A stretch of DNA of 64,000 nucleotides from Paragorgia papillata (taxonomy: Eukaryota > Cnidaria > Anthozoa > Scleralcyonacea > Coralliidae): contig JAWNZC010000091.1 in the NCBI GenBank assembly GCA_035771165.1, positions 1,711,001 through 1,775,000 on the forward strand, written 5' to 3'. The translations under genes and the position numbers were made by a program. A model generated the notes under the pieces. It saw nothing but the letters and a program-made list of their open reading frames with translations, ran no database searches and had not been told where the DNA came from. Of the stretch, positions 52,044 to 63,004 are shown piece after piece; the stretch's first letter is position 1, and every line of letters starts with the position of its first letter.

Positions 52044-52278
52044 ATAAAGTATATATGTATAAAGTATATATGTATAAAGTATATGTGTATAAAGTATATA
52101 TGTATAAAGTATATATGTATAAAGTATATATGTATAAAGTATATATGTATAAAGTATACATATACATATATACATATATACCTATATACATATATACATA
52201 TATACATATATACATATATACATATATACATATATACATATATACATATATACATATATACATATATACATATATACA
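52044..52278. repeat. AT-rich minisatellite and microsatellite
   Basis: About seven copies of a 15-bp unit TATAAAGTATATATG (to about 52156) are followed by an 8-bp ACATATAT repeat. Open frames of Tyr/Ile/His across it are artefacts. Confidence 0.92.
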
Positions 52279-52596
52279 TCAGTTCATACAATTATGTATA
52301 TTTATACAGAATATACAGTGTTTATTGGCAGGTGCATGTATATTGTGTGACTATATACACATACAGAATATAGCATTTAGAAATGGAATTGTTAGGATAT
52401 ACAGTATATAGAGTTTTGACGGATAGGAGTAGTGATAGACCCCACTCTGGAGACCAAAGGGATGCCACCTCATTAAATATTCAACTTATTATTTATTCAT
52501 TCTCAGGCTCCTTTGGGACCTCCTAACCCTAATTCACTAGCATACATTTTATATAGCGGCGCGTTACGTCATTAGCGCCTACCCCTAGTGTTCCGG

Positions 52597-52614
52597 CCCT
52601 AACCCTAACCCTAA
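52597..52614. repeat. Short telomere-like CCCTAA run
   Basis: Three CCCTAA units, with further CCTAACCCTAA fragments nearby (about 52518-52530). Interstitial and too short to be a telomere. Confidence 0.6.
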
Positions 52615-52647
52615 TCTCATTATTTATGCATACGTCATTCAATCCTT

Positions 52648-52860
52648 TTCGCTTACGTTTGTGAAGTTTGTGGAAAATCTATCGCTAATTCAAGTAATCT
52701 CCTCTGTCACATGAATATGGTTCATAGATCATCGACAAAACAAATACGACAGGCAGTTCTTAACAAAATAGATGTTCTTTCCAAGGAACTAAAGAGAAAC
52801 CTTGGCTGGAGGAATAGAGAGAGTTTGGAGCAACCTAAGTGTCTGAATTGGCAGAGATAA
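52648..52860 (+). CDS. C2H2 zinc-finger coding segment
   Basis: The frame reads FAYVCEVCGKSIANSSNLLC, then HMNMVH: one classical C-x2-C-x12-H-x4-H finger. A basic region follows (STKQIRQAVLNKIDVLSKELK...) to TAA at 52858-52860. No start codon or clean acceptor precedes it, so it is an exon or fragment. It may belong with the exon at 53160. One finger with a short basic tail suggests nucleic-acid binding; the family is unknown. Confidence 0.6.
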   Translation, partial: FAYVCEVCGKSIANSSNLLCHMNMVHRSSTKQIRQAVLNKIDVLSKELKRNLGWRNRESLEQPKCLNWQR

Positions 52861-52886
52861 TATATATATATATATATATATATATA
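52861..52886. repeat. (TA)n microsatellite
   Basis: Simple TA dinucleotide run directly after the zinc-finger stop codon. Confidence 0.9.
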
Positions 52887-53159
52887 CTTGGATTACTAGC
52901 ATATCATGAATATTATATTATAAACTAAATGTTCAAACAGAGTAAGTCATCCTAGAATCATTGCTAACTAAACCTTCGTTTATGAGTGAAGGAAGATAGA
53001 ATGAAGAATCACTTTGAGAAGCTGAGCTTAATCAATCCGAAAAGCCGTAAGAACGATTTTAAATGTCGAAATATAAACTAATGGAAAAGCGATTTATTAC
53101 TTTGAAAGCGTTGCTACGCTTTCTGTTACTAGGTATTATATTTGCATATTTATCCTCAG

Positions 53160-53439
53160 TGCACGTGCAGGAGACAAAAGAGAAACTCATCAGGGGTCAT
53201 TAAGAGGATTAAGCGCTTGGGCAAGTCTAAGCGAGAAGGTCATTAGCAGTGTTACCATAGCGAAACCGCGTCGCGGCCTTCATTCGAACTCTGTTGTGTT
53301 TAGCTGTCTAAAGTATCTGTACGAAGTAAAAGACACTGGTGTAAAATTTACGAGTACGATAAAGAATCCTCGGGAGGCTTACGAGGAGTATCTTCTTGAA
53401 AAGTCTAGAAACTTAACGACGAAAAGCAATCTGAACTAG
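53160..53439 (+). CDS. Terminal coding exon, family unknown
   Basis: After a TATCCTCAG acceptor at 53151-53159, an open frame of 92 codons (ARAGDKRETHQGSLRGLSAW...) runs to TAG at 53437-53439. AATAAA signals follow at 53501-53506 and 53519-53524, as expected of a last exon. The composition is coding-like and mixed. I do not recognise the family. It may be the 3' exon of the C2H2 gene just upstream, but no donor links them convincingly. Confidence 0.5.
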
Positions 53440-53561
53440 TGCTATATGTGTTATGAGAACGTTATCGAGTTAATCCAAAGTTAAATTATGTTTTAAGTTA
53501 AATAAATTACTTGCGTGAAATAAACGTGTAGATTGAAGTTGCTCGTTTTTAATACATATTA

Positions 53562-53914
53562 ATATCCTTTCGCGGGACATACGTGTCCACAGGGAATTAT
53601 ATTCGTAAATTTGTTCAGCTCCAGAGATACACCCAAAACAATCCGAATTTGGGTTATTGAAACAAATATTGGTTGAATTTAACCTTTTTGTTCAGCGAGT
53701 TCTTTTCATTATGTTGAAATTATCATTTTCAATGTAATTTATTTAGAGCAATTCAATTTTTCTGGCGATATTTTACTTTTTCTCTCACTTTTCTCAAAAA
53801 TCCGGCTGAATAGAGTATCCCACTGGATAGTAGAACGTGTTATATCCTTTCGCGGGACATATGTGTCCACAGGGAATTATATTCGTAAATTTGTTCAGCT
53901 CCAGAGATACACCC
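53562..53914 (+). repeat. 73-bp direct repeat pair
   Basis: ATATCCTTTCGCGGGACATA and the rest of a 73-bp segment occur at 53562-53634 and again at 53842-53914 with about one mismatch. The 207-bp spacer is AT-rich. It could be a duplicated regulatory segment or a solo repeat of an element. Confidence 0.85.
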
Positions 53915-55359
53915 TCAATTATCCTTTGGTATCCCTATATGCACTCCAAAATCCCTCTTGGTCTCCCTAAGCACCCTCTTAAACCCCATCTGGAGGATTC
54001 ATAATTAATCAAGTAAATTTAATTTTTAATGAGAGACCCAATAGAAGCCTAAAAAACCTGAACCCCAGCAAGCTGAATGATCAATCTTAGGATTCAATGA
54101 TTCAATCTTAGGATTCAATCTTATAAAAAAGCAGTGATTACAAAAAATGTAAGCTAATCGATTTGAAAAATTTGTCAAAAGCCCGGGGTTGGCCCGGGGA
54201 GGGAGGTGGCAACACGCTTGGATTTGACTGATATATAACTCAAATCTAATGTTGACTTTGGTATTTTACTCTAGCTAACGCCAGACGGATTTACCTATCA
54301 TGGTGAGAGTTTCAAAGAGTTAATTATGTTTTGCCTTTATATTCTGTAATGTGTTTTTCGACCCATGGTAATTCATGCTACTATGCTTGTTTCAGTTATT
54401 AAGAGATAGAGCATATTGTGTCAATCACTAACAAAGGTCACGCTTCTCTGCATACTTTACATAATTTTGATAGCGATAATATGTATGAATGTTTCAGTTA
54501 GTATTGTTTCATATCACAATGATCAAATATGAAATAATATGATTATTCATTGAACGATCCTATATAATGAAAGCTCAAAACACATAGAATCACACATACA
54601 CATCAATTCAAGATGGAACAAATCGCAGTTCTGCCGTCTCCTGAGTTAGTCCTTCCGACGAAATGTTTACACCTTTTACACCTTCAACATTTCAAAGACC
54701 AGTTTACTGACTAGTGTTGCACTGCATGGCAGATCCAAATGTTGAACGTAACAAATGTTGGTCATTATTGTTGAAATGTTGAGCTGAAACTGGTAACAAA
54801 TATTTATAATATGCATGACAAAATTACTACAATTCGATCGGTTTAAAGGAGTGCAAATTAAATCATTAAGTATACTTAATGTTACCATGGTAACAGTGGT
54901 AAAATTCAAAATGGTGGTCTGTTTTGAAGTGGACAGGTGGCAGTTACAATTTTCAGTTTTCAAACGACTTGTGGTACACTGTGATTTGAGAAAAGCATTC
55001 AATATTTTCCAATGAATAAACAGTTCATCTAAACTAGAAATTTTTGTTGTCAAGTAATGAAAAAAACATTTTTAAAAACTTGGATGAGTATGGTAATGTA
55101 CTTGTACTGTATTTTGTTTAGTAAGTTAGATGTTTGTGGTTTCATCTAGTTGCTTGCAAGAAGATTTCGTGTTTGAAAATTAACTAACTAGTTGAAAGAC
55201 TATTGTTAAAATTGTTTGTTAAACATTTAAACATTCAAATGTAAAACAGTTAAACATTCAAATGAACAAAGAAATTATGTCAGACAAATACAATGTAGTC
55301 ATAACATTGTAATTTTGTCATAAATATTATAAATAAGTAATCACATATGATTTTGCTTG
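53915..55359. other. No secure gene; one candidate mini-exon
   Basis: Mostly AT-rich. At about 54275-54302 a TTTACTCTAG acceptor, a 28-base open segment (LTPDGFTYH) and a GTGAGAG donor form an exon-like unit on the plus strand, unsupported otherwise. Open frames near 54.7-55.0 kb have no motif. Confidence 0.3.
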
Positions 55360-55488
55360 TGCAATGAAGGATTTTACACTAATCGTGATATTTGAAAATT
55401 TACCCAAATTGCACTCACCTACTGTATGTCTCGCGCAATTTTTGTTCTATTTTAAAAAATCACTTGCAGTGTAAAATCCTTAATTGCA
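55360..55488. mobile_element. MITE-like inverted repeat
   Basis: Arms TGCAAT(G/T)AAGGATTTTACACT (55360-55380) and its inverse (55468-55488) match at 20 of 21 positions around an AT-rich centre. It lies just past the 3' end of the methyltransferase-like gene. Confidence 0.65.
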
Positions 55489-55530
55489 CTCGTTAAATTA
55501 AAAAAATCACGACATGCAAGTTCACTTTGT

Positions 55531-58035
55531 CTAAGAACAATTGACTCTTTGACGTATAAGTCTTGTTTTCACAACTGATTTCTCCAGAATAATGCACTTC
55601 AGTCCAAGTGTAGAACATGCAATAGCACAAGAGCCAACACCACTGCAAGCATCAACAATATGTAATGACTTATCTTTGTTGTACAGTTTGATAATGTCAA
55701 CAAACAGCTGTGAGGGCTTTTGTCTATTATATACAATTCCACTGTCTTTTTCTTTTGTCAGTGGTCCATTATCCACACTCATTAGGTTGGTTGCTGGAAC
55801 ATTTGATGCACCACAGCTAATAACATACGGTAGTATGAAATTCGTCATTCTTGCATTACCTAAAAACACACACAGAATGTATTCGTTCCATTTTGAACAC
55901 CCAAAAATTCTTGTAAGATGAAGCTGTGATCTGTACTCAATTCCAAAAAAATTTGGCCGAAAAATATTCTAATTTCACTACAGTAATTGCAATATAGTCA
56001 CAAGTTAACAGCCATAAACCAAACTGTTAAAAAAAGTCTTACCTGTTGGTGTTATCAAAGAGTTATGGTAATATGCCAAATGCCAGTCTTGAGCATTAAC
56101 ACTTTTTAATGCCTCACATGACAGCTGTATATGCTCCATCATCAGCCTCTCAGATGCTGTAGCTGGAAAGAGAACAAACCTGCTTTCTTCGACATTGTTA
56201 GCCAGATTTAAACTTTTCATCATACGCAGAAATCTGATGAGATCTTCCACTCTCCACTTCTAAATTTAGTAAAAAATAATAATTTAATTAGTATTTTTTA
56301 GTATAGGAAATAACACGGTTCGAGTGTGATTTTTCATTAATTCTTCAAGAACAAGCGTTATTTCCTTTTAATAATATTTCAATCAATTTTACCTTTTCTC
56401 AAAATAATCCAAAGCTTGACCAAACGGTGAAACTATACATGTAAACATCAAACTCGGCATATCAAAAGGACGTCTAGTTCTTTCACAGCGCGACATTGAT
56501 ATAACAGTATCTTTGAGTAATGTCGTCATCTAATTTTCAACTGTTTTAAGTAACCTTTACTTAACTTTCTTCGTGACTAACTTCTTGAATGCTCGGCAAA
56601 AGCAAATTAAGTATTAACCAGGCCTCACGTTGAACTGACTTGTTTACTGTCAGCAATTGTTTTAGTTTCCATCTGCCAAACTGACATGATGTCATTTTAT
56701 GTCATATCAAACGTTGTGGTATAAGTCAGTTTGGCAGATGGAAACAAGTATTTACTGCAAACACCCGGATGTATGGTATTTAAAAAAAATACAAGATGTG
56801 GTATTTTTTTAAATACCCCTACATGTAGTAAAACAATTTTAATTTAATACAGATGTCATTAGCCAATCAGGAATGAGGAAAATTGATTGAAATGTTATTA
56901 TGCACCAAAATTAAACAAACCTATAATGTAACATGTACCAGTCCAGTATTGTTAATTTCAGATTATGTCCAAACAAATGTTGAACTAGTAAAACCTACAG
57001 AAAAATTACAGACCAAGCTACAAGCTAAAACAACCCATGGCAAGGGGCACATTCTACAGCATAACATTCATTAAACAAAAAAAAAATAGTGAAAATAATG
57101 CTGTGCTTACCTTTGGTATATCTATAAATATCAAATCAGCGCCTCGAAAATTTTTAATTTTCTGTGACAAGGTAGCCAGGTTTAATTCTTGCAAACAATC
57201 CATTACAACCAGGTTGATATCACTAGATGTACCTGTAGCTTCTTGGTGCTGTGAAGACTGTAGAGCCACAGCCCTTGGAACAAATGCCTTGAACTTGTCC
57301 TTTGCAACACCATGTGTCACTTGCCCACGGAAACCTTGTAAAACTTCTTCTGAGGTAAAGGTAGGATATCTACACATTAAGAAATATGGTATAAACTTAT
57401 AAAAGGAAAAAATTTGGGCACTACATGTACATAATTAAATTTTGAGTAACACCCTAGTGAGTTTGAGGAAATTTTGAAGTACATGTACAGTAATAAACTC
57501 CCCACTTAAAATATAAGTGTTATAAAGCCTTCCACAACGACGAATGTATTATAGTTGCATATACACATACTCCACAAAGCCATTCCTGTTTAGGTTGGCC
57601 ACAAACCAACCACTTCATCTTCATGTAATAAGATAATAAAGGCTGTCACAGGCAGGACTTGGTTTATTTAACAAAAAATTGAAGCAAGTTGGTATCAAGC
57701 TATTTTTTCTAAGATTGTTTTGTTTCAATTTTTTTTATAAATAAAGATGTAAACACTAGTTTTGTACAAGCTAAGAACAGACTGGATGGCACCTTTAAGT
57801 TTCTTTTTACCAACAAATAAAATTATATATAAAATCCACTAACTTACTGCACATGTATATAAATGCCATTATACATGTAGTAGTACATGATTGTATTAAC
57901 TATCAAGTACCAATGTTTTGTGTTTATACAGTACCTTTCCTTGGCATCTGTCCACGAGCTAGAATTTGTGGTCTTTACAAAGTAGTTTTGTAATGCTCTC
58001 ATTTCTTTACGCCGGCCAAGTTCACTCTCAATTTC
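55531..58035 (-). CDS. Methyltransferase-like protein, four 3' exons (5' end missing)
   Basis: Exons 58035-57935, 57369-57111, 56259-56043 and 55859-55531 join in frame at GT/AG sites, giving about 300 residues and a TAA/TAG-type stop at 55533-55531. Exon 2 ends in the strand/loop DLIFIDIPK, in the position of a D-P-P-Y-type catalytic motif but with DIPK. Exon 4 has VDACSGVGSCAIACSTLG followed by CIILEKS, a glycine-rich S-adenosylmethionine-binding motif I with its downstream acidic residue. Motif IV before motif I is the permuted order of beta-class amino-methyltransferases. Activity is uncertain because the catalytic motif is not canonical. No start codon: exon 1 has an acceptor (TTACAG), so upstream exons existed. 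Immediately upstream is the edge of a BEL/Pao insertion, and those exons lie beyond it or are lost. Confidence 0.65.
56665..56745. repeat. 21-bp perfect inverted repeat (hairpin)
   Basis: GTTTCCATCTGCCAAACTGAC (56665-56685) and its exact inverse (56725-56745) with a 39-bp loop. A second small palindrome of GGTATTTAAAAAAAATAC type lies at about 56777-56817. Both sit in an intron of the methyltransferase-like gene; probable small MITE remnants. Confidence 0.7.
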
Positions 58036-58044
58036 CTGTAACGA

Positions 58045-60990
58045 GGCGAATGGCTACGTACGTCTAACGTTAAACAAGTTGTCGGGCATACGAGGAGATC
58101 TTGTGAGAACTGAACCTGACTGGAAAAAGTGGTCGTTTACTGATTTGGTCACCGCACTATTTGCATGGACAGAAAGAAATCCAATTGAAACGAAGCCGAA
58201 GGAAAAGCAACATGAACTTCCGCTCAGATCTCGAGATGGAACTTCCAAAGACTTCCAAAGACTTCCAAAGTCTTCCAAACGCGAGATGTCGAACATAAGT
58301 ATTTGCAAAGCCAAAACCCACAAGTCTGTCGCTTGTGATTCCGTAACAACTAGCCAAGATCGACGAAACATATTGACGGAGAAAAAGCTCTGCTACAATT
58401 GTACTGGTGGAAAACACAGAGCTTCAGAGTGCAAAAGCAAGCTAACCTGTCAGAGCTGCAGTCGAAGACATCATACTTAAGGGAATAATCCAGAAAACAT
58501 GTTGACCACGCACAATTCAAATGATCATCAAGTGGTTGTCGTCGATGTTGATGGGGTGAAATGCCGAGCACTTCTGGATACTGGGGCAGGAAGCTCGTAT
58601 GCTTCCGCAAAGTTACTAGAAAGATTACAGAAGAACCGACAGAAAGGAAGTTGAAGAAAATAGAGATGCTTATGGGTTCGTCTACAACGATGGTAGAGAT
58701 CTTCAAGGTGAATGTTAGTACGGTTGAAGGAACTTTCAGCATGGAGGTCAACTTAAGTAAGGTTAAAAAATCACATCTAATGGAACTTTGTAACCCCCGA
58801 TACGAAGATCTTCTGAAGAAGTACCCCACCTGGATGGAGTAAAGATGATCGACAATGACGAGAAAGATCGACTTCCAGTGCACCTCGTGTTGGGCGCCAG
58901 CGAGTATGCCAAGATTAAGACGAAATGTGGGCAGAAGATTGGGTTACCAGGTGAACCAGTGGCTGAAAAGACCACCCTGGGTTGGACAATCATGTCACCA
59001 GGAGAAGAGGCTGATTCAAGAAAGATGCTGCTCACCCAGACCTCTATCATGGATTATGAGGAACTATGTCGACTAGATGTACTTGGCTTGAAAGACACCG
59101 CAGAGAATGACCAAAGCACAGTGTATGCGATTCTACTGGACACCAGGTGAACAAGCTGAACTCCAGACGCTTCGCTTCACACGAGCCTCATTCGGGTTGG
59201 CGCCTTCGCCGTTCTTGCTAGGAGGAGTCATAGAGCACCATCTGGAAAGCTGGGAAAACCGAAAACCAAGTCGTAGCCGAGATACGAAAGAGTCTTTATG
59301 TCGACGACCTTATTTCAGGATCCAGCACAGTTGTACAAGCGAAAGAAATAAGAGATGGTGCTACTGAGATATTCGCTGACGCGACATTCAAGCTCCATAA
59401 ATGGAATTCCAACGTTGAGGAATTGGAGCCCAAAGATGAAGTTTCTGAGAAAGACGAAAACACCTACGCCAAACAGCAGCTTGGAATGAAGGGAAACGAG
59501 ATGTTTGTTCCAAGGTAGACCCAGAATCTTGCTCAAACAAAATGAATAGGGTCCACCCTTTACAGAATGACACACTGAAAGTGGTGTATCCACAAGAGAG
59601 TACAGGGCCGACAAAGAGAGGGGTACTGGCCAACCTCATCAAGATATTTCCTGGCACCATGTTCCAACGACAGAAAATCCTGCGGATCTCGGGAGGTGGA
59701 AACGTGACGAATGCAGAGTTGTGGTGGAACGGACCAGGCTGGTGGAGGAATTCTGACAAGTGACCACCAGAAATTGCGGTCAAACCTTCACCAGAAAGCA
59801 AAGCAGAGAGCAAGATGATATGAGAAGTTGTTGCCACAACGACCGATCAACCTGATGATTTCGCACGGGCGCATGGATAAGCCGGTTCGTGCACAACTGC
59901 AGAATCCAACAAGCAAATAGAATATCTGGTCCACTGAAATACAGCACCAAAAGAACAATCGCATTTACAAACACTCCATGGGGGAGTAGCCTTGACCATG
60001 GCCCACGTACGAAACAACTACCGGGTTCCTAGATTAAGACGGTTTGTCAAGCGCGTGAGGAAAAAGTGTTGGGGATGGAAACGAGCGCAAACGATAGCCT
60101 ATACAATCCCACCACCTGGAAATCTTCCAACAACGCGAACTGAAGGCAGCAACGCATTTGAGGTGATTGGGGTGGACTTCGCGGGACCTATCAAATATTG
60201 GACCAAGCGCAAGACGGTCGGGAAATCTTATTTGGTCCTTTACGCGTGTAGACCAGAGGCTTGTACCTGGAATTGCTACCAAGTCTTGAAACAGAAGAGT
60301 TTCTCAGAAGTCTCAAGGGTTTCGTAGCAAGACAATGAGAGAACCTTTGTTGGGGCAGCTAACTGGCTTGGACGAGTGAAGAAAGATGACACCATAAACG
60401 ACTACCTGGCCAAACAAGACATGGAGTGGAGATTCAACCTTAGTCGTGCTCCTTGGTGGGGTGGTCAGTTCGAAAGGATGGTGGGGCTGGTCAAGTCTGC
60501 TATGTACAAGACCATTGGGCAAGGAAACCTGTCCTGGAAAGAATTGCAAGATGTGATTCTGGACATCGAAGTGGCTCTCAACAACCGACCTCTCGACTAC
60601 CTTGGAAACGATGTCCAGTTACCGGTTTTGACCCCGAACGTGCTTGTCTTTGGACAACCAAATGCAATCCCAACTGGAACCCTACAACATTCCAGAAACC
60701 AACCTGAGGAAAAGAGCAAGGTGCCTTCAGAAATGCAAGAATACGCTCTGGAAAAGATGGTCTTTGGAGTATCTGAGGGGTTTAAGAGGGGCACAATCTC
60801 AAACATGAAGGAAAGGCGGTGGTTCCATTGGTAGGCAATGTCGTTATTGTCAAGAGCGAAGAGTGTAACTGGGGCAAGTGGACACTTGGTATAATTGTTG
60901 AATTACTAACAGGAAAAGACGACGTCGTAAGAGGAGTCGAGCTACGTGCTGAGAAAGGTCATTTGGAGCGAGCAGTACAACACTTTTAAT
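58045..60990 (+). mobile_element. Degenerate BEL/Pao LTR retrotransposon
   Basis: Fragments in expected order: gag C-terminus with zinc knuckle CYNCTGGKHRASEC and a following CQSCSRRHH (to 58480); an aspartic-protease-like LLDTGAGSSYAS (about 58566-58612); a pol segment (VHLVLGASEYAKI, GWTIMSPGEE; 58845-59150); a reverse-transcriptase scrap (FTRASFGLAPSPFLLGG, about 59173-59230); integrase core pieces (IGVDFAGPI about 60160; APWWGGQFERMV about 60448-60483; VALNNRPLDY); and a C-terminal block (GHLERAVQHF, stop near 60990). Frameshifts, stops and large deletions, especially across the reverse transcriptase and RNase H, make it non-functional. No LTRs were seen; the 5' part is missing and the 3' end is cut by a LINE. 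Confidence 0.9.
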
Positions 60991-61690
60991 AATAATAATA
61001 ATACTGGGTTTTTATTTGAATATACATGAAAAAGGCAACCTTAATTGTCATGAATTTACATAGGTAAAAATATTTATACTAAAACTATTAAAACTATTAT
61101 TTAAATTTCACTTTATCTACTATGCATGTATCTAATAAAACAAGTAAAAACATTAAAAACTACTATTATATTTATCAATTGCATAGACGAGTGGACTATT
61201 CTTTAGATGGACTGTCCTACATTTAAAATTATAAAGTTTACTATCATCGTATCTCGTTACTCTATTCCGTATATTTCCCACCTTTTCAGGTAATAAATAA
61301 TGTAACTTATGCGACGGAGAAGACATTCTCCTAATTAATTCTATGCAGTGCGTTACCCGTCTTTCTTTTAGAGAAAGTAATTTAAATGCTGCTAATGCGT
61401 CTTCATAGCTTAGGGCCGGGGCAATAATCCTTAGAGCACGTTTTTGAATCCTTTCAATATCTTGACTCTGTGATGACGTTAGACCTCCATGGCACAATAT
61501 GTCGCCATATTCCAATACCGATCGAATCACTGAGCAATAAAACGTTAATAGGTCTCTTTTTGTACCCTTTAGAACTATCGTGCATTCAAGATGAAGCTGA
61601 GAACAGCAGTGAACTGACATAAATGTCGAAGATAAGACAATTATCAACTTTTTAACATTTTTGCATGCTTTAATTGTTCTAGTTTACAAA
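60988..61690 (-). mobile_element. LINE 3' fragment
   Basis: A minus-strand frame (61647-61153) has the C-terminal region of a LINE polyprotein: LLTFYCSVIRSVLEYGDILC, IQKRALRIIAP, LLSLKERRVTHCIELIRRM and RYNNS-like positions near the end. The 3' tail is (ATT)n, seen as TAATAATAATAATAAT at about 60988-61003. It is 5'-truncated and inserted into the end of the BEL/Pao relic. It belongs to a different LINE lineage from the copy at 31485-41101, judging by sequence. Confidence 0.85.
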
Positions 61691-61818
61691 TCTCCAAGGA
61701 CTTAAACATTGCATATGGCTCATTTGTGAGCAATATGGGGGGAGTGTGTTGGAGATTATTATAAGATTAATTTAGTTCTATGTTTAAACTGTTATTAGTA
61801 CATGCCCTAAGTGGATTT
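61691..61818. other. No gene seen
   Basis: Short AT-rich stretch between the LINE fragment and the hexamer array. Confidence 0.4.
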
Positions 61819-61929
61819 GGTAAGGGTAAGGGTAAGGGTAAGGGTAAGGGTAAGGGTAAGGGTAAGGGTAAGGGTAAGGGTAAGGGTAAGGGTAAGGGTA
61901 AGGGTAAGGGTAAGGGTAAGGGTAAGGGT
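61819..61929 (+). repeat. (GGGTAA)n hexamer array
   Basis: About 18 near-perfect GGGTAA units. It differs from the animal telomere unit TTAGGG by one base (TAAGGG in the same register). Open frames across it (Arg-Val or Pro-Leu repeats) are artefacts. Confidence 0.97.
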
Positions 61930-62785
61930 GAGAGTGAAGCTGTCAGCGAGTGAGGTGGAGAAAGTAACAAGAAACGTTAAATATTGGATTAATTAAGGAT
62001 TGGAATGTGTGATAATGAAGTCAAGTTGACTACAGACTGTGAGAGAGAGAGAAGGCGTGTTTTCTGTGTGAGTAAAACGAGACTGATTGTGAAATAAACT
62101 ATAAACAACCAAACTGTGATTCGTCGTGGATACTTGGGGAGGCAAATTCACGACACCTGTAAAAAAGGCTACGATAAAGTTGAAGACCACCTCTCTGGGG
62201 ATACGCGCAATTTATGGCACGCGCAAAACTGTCAGATGACAAGCTGGGTATTTTGCGAAGATTGCGGGAGATTTTTAAACAGCCAAGAATGTTTCAATCG
62301 GTACAAATAACGTGTAAGTCAGAAGCAACCAATTTGCGCATCCGTCGTAAAGTGTCAACACTGGAAGCAGGTGGTAATCACTCCTTTTCACTTACAATCT
62401 ACAACCACACCACAACCATCTTATATTCACATACCCTTCACCTACACCACAATTCTCTCACAAATAACCTGTTACCTCCTAATATGTGAACCACACATTT
62501 ACATATCCACTACCACTCATACTACACACCTTTTTCACTACCAATACAATCATGATATAATTATCAACCAACCCTACTTACCCTATACCTTACCTTAACT
62601 ACCCCTAAACATTCCAGTACTTCCCCCTTATTCGATGCCAGTTTATGTCCAGTCACACAGTCTGCTCGTTATCACTAATCACTCCATACCTATAATTGAC
62701 AACAATTACAGCAATGGACCTTTAACCTTTAAGCAAAAACCGCAATGCATTCTGGTAGTTCGATATCACTTCACTTCGAAGTGAA
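61930..62785. other. No secure gene; C/A-rich tract
   Basis: Contains a GA-rich patch (62040-62052) and, at about 62370-62640, a C/A/T-rich low-complexity stretch with many ACCAC/CACTAC words reminiscent of the large satellite. A short frame with Cys residues (DTCKKGYDKVEDHL..., 62116-62310) has no recognisable domain. Confidence 0.4.
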
Positions 62786-62869
62786 ATGGCCGCCGCGAGG
62801 CGAGCATTTTACTTCGAAGAAGAATTGGCCGCTTTGCACGACTTTTTTCTTTTGCGAGGACGAAATTAA
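62786..62869 (+). CDS. Small ORF at a probable gene 5' end
   Basis: 27 codons starting MAAARRAFYFEEELAALHDF, in a GC-rich, CpG-containing patch preceded by CTTCGAAG palindromes. The context (AAATGGCC) is good for initiation. It resembles the first residues of some animal transposase-derived proteins, but no donor extends it in frame. It could be an upstream ORF of the next gene. Confidence 0.35.
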   Translation: MAAARRAFYFEEELAALHDFFLLRGRN

Positions 62870-62872
62870 ATC

Positions 62873-63004
62873 ATGTCTATGGAACAAGGAGCCCCTTCAT
62901 TACATTCTGTGGAAAAGGTAAAGAAATCGCTGGTGTCATTGTCGAGAAAATTGAATTCACAGAGGTTGAAGAGTCGAGTGCTGTTTGAACAAAACATTCT
63001 TTAA
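62873..63004 (+). CDS. Small basic ORF
   Basis: 43 codons (MSMEQGAPSLHSVEKVKKSL...) end at TAA 63002-63004, 4 nt after the preceding small ORF. A strong donor (ACAAGGTAAGTAAC, about 63026-63039) follows the stop, so the region looks like the first exon of a spliced transcript. Function unknown. Confidence 0.35.
   Translation: MSMEQGAPSLHSVEKVKKSLVSLSRKLNSQRLKSRVLFEQNIL

Noticed and set aside
51801..52411. Tyr-Ile-Cys/His repeat proteins around 52.0-52.4 kb
   Set aside because: Products of the TATATG-type micro- and minisatellites on both strands.
52597..52614. Chromosome end
   Set aside because: Only three CCCTAA units flanked by ordinary sequence on both sides.
54676..55053. 125-codon minus-strand ORF at 54.7-55.0 kb
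   Set aside because: No recognisable motif, AT-rich composition like its surroundings, no splice or poly(A) context; left out as unsupported.
61767..61996. Pro-Leu and Arg-Val repeat proteins at 61.8 kb
   Set aside because: Translations of the (GGGTAA)n array.
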